Shown one piece after another: positions 45,930 to 55,420 of a stretch of DNA of 64,000 nt (position 1 is the stretch's first letter; each line of letters opens with the position of its first letter). Source of the DNA: Botrimarina colliarenosi (lineage in GTDB: Bacteria; Planctomycetota; Planctomycetia; Pirellulales; Lacipirellulaceae); assembly GCF_007859955.1 (NCBI RefSeq), contig NZ_SJPR01000002.1, forward strand, positions 668,353 through 732,352, read 5' to 3'. Under the pieces are notes generated by a model, which saw nothing but the letters and a program-made list of their open reading frames with translations, did not search any database and was not told the origin of the DNA. Both the position numbers and the translations under genes were made by a program.

Positions 45930-47396
45930 TTGCCGATCCGTCAATTTGACGCATACTCAATAAGTCGCCCGGCTGGCTGCGAACCCCTGTCGTCCTCCCC
46001 CTGCGAGCGCCACCGTTTGTCTTCGCTCTCCGACCTCACGACACCGACCGCCGTCACACCCCTGACGGCCACCATCGCCGCCAGCGGGCTGGTGGAAGGT
46101 TTGGCGTTGCACCGGGCGGTGAGCCACGTGGTGACGCAGCGACCGACATCCCCCGAGGACCACGACCGCCGGCTCGGCGAGAGGCTTGTCGAGACAGGGG
46201 TGCTGAACGCCTGGCAGGTCGACCAGCTCCGCCGCGGCCGGACGAAGTTCACGCTCGGCCCCTACCAGATTACCGACTCGATCGCCCGCGGCGGGATGGG
46301 CCACGTCTTCAAGGCGAAGCACGAGTTGCTTGGCCGCGTCGAGGCGGTGAAGGTGCTCCCCCGTGGCAAGAGCACGCCCGACGCGATCGCCAGCTTCCGG
46401 CACGAGATCCGCGCCCAGGCGGCGCTCGACCACCCGAACCTTGTCCGCGTCTCCTACGCCGACCGGGAGGGGGATCTCTATTACCTCGTTACCGAGTTTG
46501 TGCCGGGGATCGACCTGCGTCGCCTGATCCGCCGCCGCGGGCCGTTGAGCGAGTCGGTCGCGGCTTGGGTCGTCTCGCAAGCGGCGGCGGCGATCGACCA
46601 CGCCCACCGCCGTGGCTTGGTGCACCGTGACGTAAAGCCGGGCAACGTCTTGCTGACTCCCACCGGCGGCGTGAAGGTCACCGACCTCGGGCTCGCCTGG
46701 TCGCTTGAGGGCGTGACCGCCAACGACGAGGTCTACGCCGAGGGGAAGATCGCCGGCACCAGCGATTACCTCGCCCCCGAAGCGATCCGCTACCCCAACA
46801 AAGTACGGCCCGAGAGCGACCTCTACGGCCTGGGATGCACGCTCTACTACGCGGTGACCGGCAAGGTCCCTTTCCCCGGCGGGACACACGCCGACAAGCT
46901 TCGCCGCCGACTGCGGGATGAGCCGATCGAGCCGCAGGTGATCAATCCCGACCTGTCGCCGGCGATCGTTGCGATCATCCGGCGGGCGATGTCGCGTCAG
47001 CCCGAGCACCGCGCCGCCTCGGCCGCCGAGATGGCCCGGTCGCTGGCGGCTCTGACCGACGCCGCCGACCGAGAGCGTCTCGCTGTCGTCGTGACCGAGG
47101 CGGTCGCCAAGCGGAGCGTCGCCGACGAGTCGGCCGTCCGCTGGGCGAGCGGTGAAGCCGAGGACCTGCCAGAAACTGTCGGGTTGCCGCTGCACGAGAT
47201 CGGCCCCGCGTTCTTTCCCGAGCCACTGCCCGAAATTGACCTCGATCAGCGCCCCGTCCCATCGGAGCCGGCCCCCGTGGCTGAGGCCTCGGCATTGGGG
47301 CGCGCCAGCAACCTGCCGCAGCGAATCACCTGGGTGTCGCTCGGCCTGACGGCGGCGATCCTGTTGCTATCCGCCCTGCGCGGCCTGTGGAGTTGA
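45930..47396 (+). CDS. Ser/Thr protein kinase with tail anchor
   Basis: Up to 488 residues; the start is uncertain, with TTG at 45930 immediately after rluA or TTG at 46017 both possible. A ~100-residue helical N-terminal region (GERLVETGVLNAWQVDQLRRGR) precedes a Hanks kinase: GGMGHVFKAK, catalytic Lys in EAVKVLP, HRDVKPGN, a DLG (not DFG) in VTDLGLAW, APEAIR and DLYGLGCTLYY. After a ~100-residue Pro/Glu/Ala-rich segment, the C-terminus is one hydrophobic helix (ITWVSLGLTAAILLLSALRG), a tail anchor with the kinase facing the cytoplasm. Its last 30 bases overlap the leftward operon's final gene. Confidence 0.88.
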   Translation: MPIRQFDAYSISRPAGCEPLSSSPCERHRLSSLSDLTTPTAVTPLTATIAASGLVEGLALHRAVSHVVTQRPTSPEDHDRRLGERLVETGVLNAWQVDQLRRGRTKFTLGPYQITDSIARGGMGHVFKAKHELLGRVEAVKVLPRGKSTPDAIASFRHEIRAQAALDHPNLVRVSYADREGDLYYLVTEFVPGIDLRRLIRRRGPLSESVAAWVVSQAAAAIDHAHRRGLVHRDVKPGNVLLTPTGGVKVTDLGLAWSLEGVTANDEVYAEGKIAGTSDYLAPEAIRYPNKVRPESDLYGLGCTLYYAVTGKVPFPGGTHADKLRRRLRDEPIEPQVINPDLSPAIVAIIRRAMSRQPEHRAASAAEMARSLAALTDAADRERLAVVVTEAVAKRSVADESAVRWASGEAEDLPETVGLPLHEIGPAFFPEPLPEIDLDQRPVPSEPAPVAEASALGRASNLPQRITWVSLGLTAAILLLSALRGLWS

Positions 47397-48761
47397 GTCC
47401 TCCCCGTCGCGGGCCGCCGCGTCTTGTCGCGCTTTGTCGATCGACACGGCCAACTCACGTGACTCGCGGGCGTCGAGCGCTGAATTGACCACGACGAACG
47501 TCTTCTCAAACAGCCGATCGAGCCGCGCCTTGGCGAGCGGGTGGTCCGCCTTGGCCGACCGCTGCGCCGAATCGAGGCGCCGTTTGAAATCGGACTGACC
47601 GGGCAGGCTCTCGAACTCGTCGAGCAACCGCTTGGCGGCGTCGAACTGCTGGTCGTCGGCAAGCCGGCGGATCCGCTCGGCGAGGATCTTGCGGCGGGCG
47701 ACCGTGTCCACCAGCTCCTCGCGGAGGCTCGTCACCTCGAGCTCCGCCCGCAGCCGCGAGCGCTCGTCCACCAGCGGCACGTCGATCAGCGGCGTGACGC
47801 CCGGCGCCACGGGGATGCTCGCCACGGCGATCGTCCCGCACCGCACGTTCGCCATCCAGACGCCCGACTCCGCGGGGAGGCGGACACGGCCGTCGTCGTC
47901 GGTGTAGCCGATCGGTTGCAGCGTCTCTTCGCCGAGGCGACCGAGCAGCACCTCGTAGCCGGGCAGCCCAACCGACTCGTCGTCGAAGGCGTGCAGCCGC
48001 AGCCAGGTCCTCTGCGCGGGATCAACCGGCGCCGCGATCGCAAACAACTCGACCCGCCCGCCCGACCGGCCGCTGAACGGCCGTCGCGTGTGGCTGAAGA
48101 CGGTCGCCGACGGGGCGCTGTCGGCTTCTTCAGGATCGGCGACAAGGTAGGTCCAGGGATTGGGACCGACCTCGGACACCTGGCCCTCACGGTCGAGGCG
48201 CCGGCGATACGGCAGCAGCACCGACCCCGGCTTGGCGGTGGCGATCGTCGTGCCGGGCGCCGCTGCGGCGGCCCGGTACGCCAGGGTCACACGACGTGGC
48301 GACGCCGGGTCGCGCACCAGCGTCGCAACCGGTCGGAAGCCCGCCTGAATCGCGTCGAAAAGTCGTTCGGGAAGGTCGGCCGCGCTCGCGGCTCGTGCGA
48401 CCTTCACCGACCCGACGTCGCTCAGCAGGACATCGGTTTCGGTGACCTTAATCTCGTAGCCGGCCCCCGTGGCGGTGACCATCACTGCAAATTGCTTATC
48501 GACCGGCTCGCCGTCGGCCGCGAGATCGGCGGCTTCCCTCGAACGGATCCGCCAAAACCCGGGCAACCGCGTGTGGACGCGTTCAACAACTTCGCCCAGC
48601 AGGCGTTCCCGCTGCCGTGCCGGGAGCGTCGTCCGGGACGCGTCGAGTTCAATCATCACCTCGTAGGGGCGGCTATCCCACAGCGCGTCGGCCGCGGCCG
48701 AGCCAACAGCGACGAGCGATAGCAACGTCGCTAAGATGAGACGTCGGAGCAAGGAAGTCAT
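47367..48761 (-). CDS. Exported hypothetical protein, last gene of the envelope operon
   Basis: The 464-residue product starts with a signal peptide (LILATLLSLVAVGSAAA). A beta-rich body follows (DAIQAGFRPVATLV, SVLLPYRRRLDREG, WTYLVADPEE), with a carboxypeptidase-regulatory-like segment at about 265-310 (GYEVLLGRL, GYTDDDGRVRLPAE). The C-terminal ~140 residues are charged helices, probably coiled (ELEVTSLREELVDTVARRK). The ATG overlaps the stop of the upstream solute-binding-like gene by four bases, and the 3' end overlaps the converging kinase gene by 30 bases. No family or catalytic motif was recognised. Confidence 0.75.
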   Translation of the reverse strand: MTSLLRRLILATLLSLVAVGSAAADALWDSRPYEVMIELDASRTTLPARQRERLLGEVVERVHTRLPGFWRIRSREAADLAADGEPVDKQFAVMVTATGAGYEIKVTETDVLLSDVGSVKVARAASAADLPERLFDAIQAGFRPVATLVRDPASPRRVTLAYRAAAAAPGTTIATAKPGSVLLPYRRRLDREGQVSEVGPNPWTYLVADPEEADSAPSATVFSHTRRPFSGRSGGRVELFAIAAPVDPAQRTWLRLHAFDDESVGLPGYEVLLGRLGEETLQPIGYTDDDGRVRLPAESGVWMANVRCGTIAVASIPVAPGVTPLIDVPLVDERSRLRAELEVTSLREELVDTVARRKILAERIRRLADDQQFDAAKRLLDEFESLPGQSDFKRRLDSAQRSAKADHPLAKARLDRLFEKTFVVVNSALDARESRELAVSIDKARQDAAARDGEDSTPQAAQGG

Positions 48762-51040
48762 CGCGATCCTCCCGCCGTCACGCGCCAGCCGTCGACCGTT
48801 TGGTAGAGATCAACCGGCTCTCGACCGATGCCGCTGAGGTTCGCTTGATGCGCGATTGACTCGACCGTCTGCCACAGCGGGATCAGCGGCAGGTCGGCGT
48901 AGGCGATGCGGTGCAGGTCGCGGAGCGCCTCGACGGCGGCCTTGCCGGTGCGGGCGGTGACGACCTTCTCCAGGCCGTCGCGCATCGGCGGCGAGCATTC
49001 CCCGGCCAACCCTCCCGGGCCGAAGAGCCGCCACACGTCGACCAGCGGCTCAGCGACCGTGATCTCGGCGTAGCGGAGGTCATAATCGACGCGCCCCGCG
49101 GCAAGCTCGCCTTCACTCGCCTCGGTGAGCGTGACCTCCAGGCCAACGGCGCCGAGTTGGTCGCGGATCGCCTCGCAAGCGGCGCGGGCGATGGGGGTCG
49201 GCGGGTGGGCGAGCGTGATCGCGGTCGGGACCGGCGCCATCGACGCATCTTCGGCCGCCGCGTCCGCCGCGCGGGCGGCGGTCAGCAGCAGCGCCGCCAG
49301 CCGAGGCTCGTAGGGGCGGGGCTCGATGCTCTCGTTGTAAGCATAACGGAGGGGATCGCCGAGCGACTTGCCACGTGGCGCCGCGGTCGAGAGGACCGCG
49401 AACCCCTCCAACTCTTCGCCGCCAAGCACCACCTTCTTGAGCGTCACCTCCCGGGCGATGCCGTAGACGACGGCCCGCCGCACTTCGCGTCGCTCGCGGA
49501 GCGGCGTCGTGGGGTGCAGCAGCAGGCAGTGGAGGGTCGGCAGCCGCAACTCGGCGAGCCGGACCCCCGGCGTCGCCTTCGCCTCCGAGAGTTTCCACGG
49601 CGGCACGCCGGTCAGCACGTGGATCTGTTGCGCCCGCAGCGCGGCCATCGCCTCGTCCAGGTCGCTGTAAACAAACTCCTCGATCGCGCGGAAACCGCCG
49701 CCGCCAGAGAGCCGTTCGTAACGGACCGACGCCTCGGAGCCCTCCGGCAAGCGGACACGCCGCCAGGCGCCGGGCGCGATGTTCGCTGCATGGGGCGGCA
49801 GCGACGCGGCGGCCAGCGCCAGCGGCTGTGGGTACGGCGTCTTGAGGTCGATTTGTAATTGGTCCGTCCCGACGACCGACACACTCGCCGCCCGCTCGCG
49901 CAGCAGGCTCAGCGGGTCGCTGGCGCTGTGGGACGGCTCGAGCAACAGGCGGGCGAGTTCGTAGGCGCCGCCGCTCGACGGATTGGTGAAGCGGATCGAC
50001 AGTTGCTTGCGGCCGTCGTCGACGTCGAGCTGCCCGGCGGTGGTGGCGTACTCGCCGCCGGCCGGCAAGTAAGCCTCGAGCGTCGCCAACCGGCCCCCCA
50101 CCAGACGGCTCGCCCGCCGCGCAGCGGGCGTGTCGAGGCCGGGCGTGCTGTCGGGCGCCGCGGTCTCCCACACCCCCACCCAGAGGGTCCCCTCGGCCGA
50201 GCTGAGCCGCTGCAGCAGCTTGCTCGTTTCGGGCGAATTGGGGTCGAGCGCCACGGCGCCGCTCGCGACGCGCAGCGCCTCGCGAATCTTGCCAGCGGCG
50301 GCGAGCTTCTCGGCCTTCTCCCGCTGCCGTTGGGCGCCCTCGGCAATCCGCCCCAACCAGCGCTCGCCGAGCGTGAGCCGCATTCCGACAAATTGGGTCT
50401 CGATGGCGTCGGCCGTCCGCCGGACGCCAAGATAGTCTTCCGCGTCCCAGCGGGCGTTGAGGATCGCGTCGCCGATGACCTCGACCGCCTTCACGAGCCC
50501 CTCGGCGCGGGGCGAGAACTCTTTGAGGCTCTGCAGCAACGCCAGGGCGTGGTCGTACTCGCCGGCGGCGAAGCGGGCGCGGGCCTCGTCATAGAGCGCC
50601 TTCGAGAAGGCCTCTTTGAAACCGGTGTAGTCGCGGTAGTCGCGGTCGAGCCGCGCGAAGTAGTCGTACGCCGCGTTGAAGTCCCCCTTCGCCGCGTTGG
50701 CCTTGGCCGCCGACAGGAGACGCTCTTCGAACAACTCAACCCGTTCGATCGAAGAAGCGGGGATCGCGATCTCTTCGCCGGGGGCGTCGATCAGCCGCGC
50801 GATCAATTCGCCCGACCGGGGCGCCGCGGCGCCGGGCGTGCGGTTGGGAAGCGGCAGCACTTCGAGCCGGGCCGAATCGCTGGCGGCGTTGAGGACCACC
50901 AGATCGGACGGCTGCCGCTCGTAGAGGGGCGTCTCGGCGGCATGCGCCACCGCGGCGAGGACCCCGAGGGCCAACGCCACAAGCCGCGTTCGATAAAAGC
51001 AGGTCGCGAGCAAATCGCTAAACACAGGTGAAAGGATCAC
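48758..51040 (-). CDS. TPR-like plus extracellular solute-binding family 5-like protein
   Basis: With the GTG at 51040 (a GTGA overlap with the upstream stop) the product is 760 residues; a GTG at 51025 is also possible. A hydrophobic export signal (LVALALGVLAAVAHA) is followed by helical pair repeats at about 95-260 (AKGDFNAAYDYFARLDRDY). From about 280 there is a family-5 solute-binding-like domain (GTLWVGVWETAAPDSTPG, FTNPSSGGAYELARLLLEP, GVRLAELRLPTLHCLLLHPT, LHRIAYADLPLIPLWQTVESIAH). These usually capture peptides or metals for ABC importers, but no ABC gene is near. It may bind a ligand for the proton-driven complex encoded upstream. Confidence 0.8.
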   Translation of the reverse strand: MILSPVFSDLLATCFYRTRLVALALGVLAAVAHAAETPLYERQPSDLVVLNAASDSARLEVLPLPNRTPGAAAPRSGELIARLIDAPGEEIAIPASSIERVELFEERLLSAAKANAAKGDFNAAYDYFARLDRDYRDYTGFKEAFSKALYDEARARFAAGEYDHALALLQSLKEFSPRAEGLVKAVEVIGDAILNARWDAEDYLGVRRTADAIETQFVGMRLTLGERWLGRIAEGAQRQREKAEKLAAAGKIREALRVASGAVALDPNSPETSKLLQRLSSAEGTLWVGVWETAAPDSTPGLDTPAARRASRLVGGRLATLEAYLPAGGEYATTAGQLDVDDGRKQLSIRFTNPSSGGAYELARLLLEPSHSASDPLSLLRERAASVSVVGTDQLQIDLKTPYPQPLALAAASLPPHAANIAPGAWRRVRLPEGSEASVRYERLSGGGGFRAIEEFVYSDLDEAMAALRAQQIHVLTGVPPWKLSEAKATPGVRLAELRLPTLHCLLLHPTTPLRERREVRRAVVYGIAREVTLKKVVLGGEELEGFAVLSTAAPRGKSLGDPLRYAYNESIEPRPYEPRLAALLLTAARAADAAAEDASMAPVPTAITLAHPPTPIARAACEAIRDQLGAVGLEVTLTEASEGELAAGRVDYDLRYAEITVAEPLVDVWRLFGPGGLAGECSPPMRDGLEKVVTARTGKAAVEALRDLHRIAYADLPLIPLWQTVESIAHQANLSGIGREPVDLYQTVDGWRVTAGGSR

Positions 51041-54000
51041 GGCCGATTGATGACGAGCACCGTGCCATCGGCGGCGGCGACGAGCCAACGCGGTCCGTAG
51101 ACGGTGGGACCCGAACCGATCGGCTCGCCCAGGTCGAGACGCGCTGTCGCGTCGCCCGACGCCAGGCCGTAGCGGGTCAGCACCCCGTCTCGCGTCGCGA
51201 CGACCACGCTGTCGCCGTCGATCAGCGGTTCGCCGAGGGGCTGAAATTCCGACAGCGGGGCCCGCCAGGCGATTTGCGGACCGTCCGCTAGCTGGACCGC
51301 GACGACTTCCTCGCTCGTCGCGACCAGCACGACGTCGCCGGCCGCATAGGGGCCCCAGACGATCTCGCCGCCGACCGGCGTCGACTGCGGGTTATCGAGT
51401 CTTGGCAGGTCGAACACCGCCAGGGATCCGCCGGCTAGGCCAATCGCTGCACGGCTCTTCCCGATTGCGGCGATCGTCACCGGCTTCGCATCGGTCAGCG
51501 CAGCGCTTCCTCGTTCGGTGAGCGCGTCGGCGGTGATCCCCAGGCAGTAAACCGTCTTGGCGCCATCCGACAACACGGCGAGCAGGTCGTCGCCGGCTTT
51601 CGCGGCCGCTGGCGCGGTCCAGGCAATGTCGGCGCCGACGGCGACCGTCGGCTGGAACGGCGTCGCCACGGGCTGGCCGGCGGTGTCTAGCAAGTGAACT
51701 TGGCCCATTTCCAGCGGCGTCAGAACGCCGCTGCCCATCACCGTGGGCTGGCAAGCCAAACGGCCCGGCAGGCCGACCGAACGGGCCGCTGCGCGGGGCG
51801 TCACCCGGACCGCCAGCCACTGGCTGGCGCCGACTTGGGCGAACACCGCGTCGCTGCTGGCGAGGCGGACCGAGGCGTCGTAGACGACGGGCCGTGTCGG
51901 CGTCGCGGCGGGCTTAGCGGACTGGCGAGACCGCACCTCCTGCGGGCCAATGAGATGGGTCTCTCCCCCGGTGGTCGTTGCGACGACACCCCGTGCCGTT
52001 TCAGAGAAGACGGGGGGACCGAGCGGCGGGGCGGCGAGGTCGGTCTCCCAAATCAATTCGCCGCTGCGGGTATCGCTCGCGGCGAATGTGACCCCGGGCT
52101 GCCCCTTACGGACCCGCGTGTGGAAAAGGGCGTCGCCTTTCTTCTCCAGCGGCCCAACAAAAAGGTCCCCTTCGCACGGGTCGGTGAGCTCGCGCGCCAC
52201 GAGTTGGCTGTCGGCGAGTGAAGCGGCGGTGCGACGCAAGCCCTCGCCGGCAATCCAGACATCGCCGCGGGTCTCGATGACGCTACGCCGCCGCGCCGGT
52301 CCGGTCTGGACGCCTTGCGAGGCGACGAGCGTCAGCGGCGGGCCGTCTTGTGACGAGGTGACTTCGAACAGATAAACCGCCCCCGCCTCGGTGGTGACCA
52401 AGAACCGCCGACCCGAGACGACTGCCGGCGTGGTGACGACGCCTTCGAGGCGCCACTCTCGCAGTTGATTGCCAACGACTCCCGACTCGTCGGTCGCGAA
52501 GACGTTCAGCCGGCTTGTTTCGAGGCCCGTGTTCTCAATGACGAGCACCCGCCCGCCAATCGACAGCGGCGGCGCGACGATCGAGCCGGCCGCGTGGCCG
52601 GTGTAGCGGACGCCCACACAAGCGAGCGAAGCGGCGTCGAGCGTGTAGAGGCTCGACTGCTGGCCAACGACATACGCCTTCTTCGACTCGCTATCGAACG
52701 CCGGCGCGGCGCGGAGCGGTTGGGCGAACTGCGCGTAACCGGCGCGGCCTCCCGACTCGCTGTCGTAGGCGTAGAGCCTTCCGGTCTCGGTAGCGACCAA
52801 GACGCGATCGCCGGCCAAGACCGGCGTGTGCAGCGGCGCGGTGTCTCCGGCGACCTCGGCACGCCAGTTCAGAGCGCCCGTCGTGGTGTCGAGGCGGACG
52901 ATTTCGCCGCGACGGTGATCGATGACGAACAAGCCGTCGCCCGCGTCAACGGCGGGCGTTTCGGCGAGCCGTTCTCCGACCGGACGGCGCCAGGCGAGGG
53001 TCCCGTCCGTGGCGTTGAGTCCGTAGAGCACGCCGCCGAACTGCCCCGTTACGACGCCGGTCGCGTCGGCCTGCCCGGTGCGGCGGGGGTTCGCCAGCGG
53101 CAACGCAATCGCTACCGGCGATGCCGGCTCATCGGTCGCGGCCTCGGCTCGGTCTTCAACGAAACGGACCTGTTCTTGCTCTGCCGCGACGGCGGCGGCG
53201 AGCTGCTCGGCGAGGCGCGGGTCGTCCCGCAGCTCGGGCCGTCGGACCACAAAGGCGGCCTGCGCCGCGTAGGCAGCCGGCAAGTCGTCGCCGGCGATCG
53301 CGGTGCGGATGGTTTCGAGCGTCGTATCGAGGTCGGCGATGGCTTCGCGACGCCGCGCGACGCGGTCGAGCAGCTCGTTGATCTCGGTGAGGTCACGCTC
53401 GTCGCGGAGCGACTTGGGGACGTACTTGGTGTTGCCGACAAGCGTCAGCGCCGACTTGGCGTCGGTGACGAGTTGATCGATCCGTTCGCTAGCCGCGTCG
53501 CCCGCGCCGGACGCCCGGTCGGCCGCCTCGGCAAGGCCGCGAGCGATCCGCGGCAAGATGGAGGCGAACTCGCCCCGGCTGTCGACGAAGGCCGGTTCGT
53601 CTTCGATCTGGGGGATCTCTTCCTCCGCGACGCGGAGGGCGCCGTCCCAGTCGGTCGACGTCTCGGTGAGTTGGCGGAGCTTGGTCACGGCGAGCTTGAC
53701 GCGCGCCTCGCTCCAACGGGCGTTCCCCTCGAAGTCCTCGACAAACTGCTGGTACTCGTCGCGGGCCTGAGCGTAGGAGCCGCTGGCGTAGGCCTTCTGC
53801 GCCGAGTCGAGGAGTTGGTCGCCCGACTGCAAACTCATGACCACCAACAGACCGACGCCGCCCAGCAAGAGCAGCGCCAGGGCGCCCCCTCCCAAGAGCA
53901 ACAGCGGGGAGTCGAAATCGTTCTTGTGCGACTTCTGGACGTGCTTGCGGCGGCCGGCGGCGTCGCGCTTCTCGCCCGCCTTGGCGCGCTTCGCCTGGAG

Positions 54001-54276
54001 CTCTTCTTCGAAGGGATCGTCGCTCGACGACGGATCGGGCCGAGATGGGTTGAGGATGCCCGAACCGACCTGGATAAAACTCTCGCTCGGCGCCTGGACG
54101 AGGGCCGCCGCCTTGGCGTCGGACAGGAGCCCGCGCGACTGCAGCTGCTTGGCCAGCGCCTCGGCCGTCACGGCGCCGCCGCTGGCGCGGTACTCCTCGT
54201 ATAGCTCGTCGAGCACGTCGTTGGAGACGAGCTTTTGGAGTTCGATCGCTTCGAGGAATTGCTTCGCGGTCGCCAT
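51037..54276 (-). CDS. Membrane-anchored PQQ-type beta-propeller with TPR-like region
   Basis: The 1079-residue protein begins with a ~120-residue cytoplasmic part. One membrane helix (SPLLLLGGGALALLLLGGVG, about 124-148) and a TPR-like stretch follow (DSAQKAYASGSYAQARDEYQQFVEDF, ~155-205). Many propeller blades run from about 385 to the end (GVLYGLNATDGTLAWRRP, LFVIDHRRGEIVRLDTTTG, DRVLVATETGRLYAYDSESG, PTVYGPRWLVAAADGTVLV). The propeller faces outside the cytoplasm. It resembles BamB-like scaffolds but is much larger and membrane-tied. It overlaps the next gene by four bases and lies 62 bases after the second exbD. Confidence 0.85.
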   Translation of the reverse strand: MATAKQFLEAIELQKLVSNDVLDELYEEYRASGGAVTAEALAKQLQSRGLLSDAKAAALVQAPSESFIQVGSGILNPSRPDPSSSDDPFEEELQAKRAKAGEKRDAAGRRKHVQKSHKNDFDSPLLLLGGGALALLLLGGVGLLVVMSLQSGDQLLDSAQKAYASGSYAQARDEYQQFVEDFEGNARWSEARVKLAVTKLRQLTETSTDWDGALRVAEEEIPQIEDEPAFVDSRGEFASILPRIARGLAEAADRASGAGDAASERIDQLVTDAKSALTLVGNTKYVPKSLRDERDLTEINELLDRVARRREAIADLDTTLETIRTAIAGDDLPAAYAAQAAFVVRRPELRDDPRLAEQLAAAVAAEQEQVRFVEDRAEAATDEPASPVAIALPLANPRRTGQADATGVVTGQFGGVLYGLNATDGTLAWRRPVGERLAETPAVDAGDGLFVIDHRRGEIVRLDTTTGALNWRAEVAGDTAPLHTPVLAGDRVLVATETGRLYAYDSESGGRAGYAQFAQPLRAAPAFDSESKKAYVVGQQSSLYTLDAASLACVGVRYTGHAAGSIVAPPLSIGGRVLVIENTGLETSRLNVFATDESGVVGNQLREWRLEGVVTTPAVVSGRRFLVTTEAGAVYLFEVTSSQDGPPLTLVASQGVQTGPARRRSVIETRGDVWIAGEGLRRTAASLADSQLVARELTDPCEGDLFVGPLEKKGDALFHTRVRKGQPGVTFAASDTRSGELIWETDLAAPPLGPPVFSETARGVVATTTGGETHLIGPQEVRSRQSAKPAATPTRPVVYDASVRLASSDAVFAQVGASQWLAVRVTPRAAARSVGLPGRLACQPTVMGSGVLTPLEMGQVHLLDTAGQPVATPFQPTVAVGADIAWTAPAAAKAGDDLLAVLSDGAKTVYCLGITADALTERGSAALTDAKPVTIAAIGKSRAAIGLAGGSLAVFDLPRLDNPQSTPVGGEIVWGPYAAGDVVLVATSEEVVAVQLADGPQIAWRAPLSEFQPLGEPLIDGDSVVVATRDGVLTRYGLASGDATARLDLGEPIGSGPTVYGPRWLVAAADGTVLVINRP

Positions 54277-54338
54277 CGGAAGGGGTCGCTCGCTCGGTAG
54301 GTCGCTGGGTACTAAACGCGGAGGTCTGGGTGCTGCTC

Positions 54339-54869
54339 TCAGAAGTCGTCTTCGACGCTCACCAGTCGGATCTCTTCGACGCCGGCGCCGCTGCCCGCGT
54401 CGAGGGCGGCGACGACAAACTCGTGCGTCGCATCGCCGCTCGCTTGGACGAGCATCTTGCTGTAGCCGCTGCCGCTCGTTTGGCCGCCTTCGGGCGCCTC
54501 GCCCTTGCGGGCGGCCCGGACTAGGTTCCGCATGTCTTGCTTGCTGGGGGCCTTCACCTCCTCGGTCCAGGAAGGACAGAAAACCCAGAAGACGTTGTCG
54601 CCGTCGACCCGCACGACGATCGAGTCCTCTTCGAGCTCGTCCATCGACTGGGCGGGCGCCTTCTCCGAATCATCGACTGGCGGCACTGCGATCGCCTTCT
54701 GCAGCGCGAACGCCGCGGTGATCATGAAGAAGATCAGCAGCAGGAACGTGACGTCGACCATCGGCGTCATGTCCATGTCGCCCTCTTCCTCCGGCTCACG
54801 GCGCGTGCGGGTCCACGGGCTGGGCTTTCCAGCGGAGGACGGAGCGGCGGGTGGCGGGGGAGTCGGCAT
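54339..54869 (-). CDS. ExbD/TolR-family protein (second copy)
   Basis: The 176-residue protein has a Pro/charged N-terminal tail, then the conserved membrane helix at about residues 32-55 (DMTPMVDVTFLLLIFFMIT). The essential Asp of ExbD/TolR/MotB-type force generators is in PMVDVTF. The ~120-residue periplasmic domain has a VVRVDGDNVFWVF strand and a Cys-containing WTEEVKAPSK loop. It works with the ExbB/TolQ-type channel encoded at 55421 in using the proton gradient. It is 11 bases after the first exbD, and both may form a heteromeric pair. Confidence 0.92.
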   Translation of the reverse strand: MPTPPPPAAPSSAGKPSPWTRTRREPEEEGDMDMTPMVDVTFLLLIFFMITAAFALQKAIAVPPVDDSEKAPAQSMDELEEDSIVVRVDGDNVFWVFCPSWTEEVKAPSKQDMRNLVRAARKGEAPEGGQTSGSGYSKMLVQASGDATHEFVVAALDAGSGAGVEEIRLVSVEDDF

Positions 54870-54880
54870 CTTGGGCGGGA

Positions 54881-55360
54881 TCAGTCGGTGTCGAGCACCG
54901 CGAGGTGGAGGCTCGCGCCCGGGACGCGCGAGATGCTCGCCACGACCGTGGCGACGTGGCGGTAGGCGACCCCTTTGTCGGCTTTGACGATCACGTTCGG
55001 CTTGTTGTCAGTCAGCCCGGTCTCGACCGCCTTCTGGATCGCCGCGTCGCGCGCCGCCGCATCGCCGGGGAGCAGGAACTCGGCCAGCTTGCCGTCGGCC
55101 GCGTAGACCGAAGCGACGTCGCCCGCCTCCTGGGAGACGGTGAAAACCGTCGACTCGAGCTGGCTGACCGCCTCGCCGTGCAGGGCCTCCGGCAGGTGGA
55201 CGGCGCTCTCCTGGTCGGGGGTCGAGGTGACCAGGAAGAAGATCAGCAGCAAGAACGTGATGTCGATCATCGGCGTGATATCGACATCGTCCTCGCCCGA
55301 CGCGGCGCGCTTGCGTCGTAGCGACGGCGAGAGCGAGGCGGCGGCGGGATTGAACGGCAC
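54881..55360 (-). CDS. ExbD/TolR-family protein (first copy)
   Basis: The 159-residue protein has a short basic N-terminus, the helix DITPMIDITFLLLIFFLVTS (about 27-46, with the critical Asp) and a periplasmic domain with the NVIVKADKGVAYRHVATVVAS motif common to ExbD/TolR. It is closer to canonical ExbD than the second copy. The gene lies 60 bases after the channel gene and 11 bases before the second exbD. It belongs to the same envelope operon and should couple proton flow through the TolQ-type channel to force or conformational change. Confidence 0.93.
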   Translation of the reverse strand: MPFNPAAASLSPSLRRKRAASGEDDVDITPMIDITFLLLIFFLVTSTPDQESAVHLPEALHGEAVSQLESTVFTVSQEAGDVASVYAADGKLAEFLLPGDAAARDAAIQKAVETGLTDNKPNVIVKADKGVAYRHVATVVASISRVPGASLHLAVLDTD

Positions 55361-55420
55361 GGGCGGGACGGTTTCGGCGGGGGGAACTTGGTGGTGGGAA
55401 ACGGCGGGCGGCGCCGGCGG

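Noticed and set aside
52465..54204. A 579-codon rightward open frame opposite the large propeller gene.
   Set aside because: Same GC-driven shadow; the leftward protein has propeller blades, a membrane helix and operon context.
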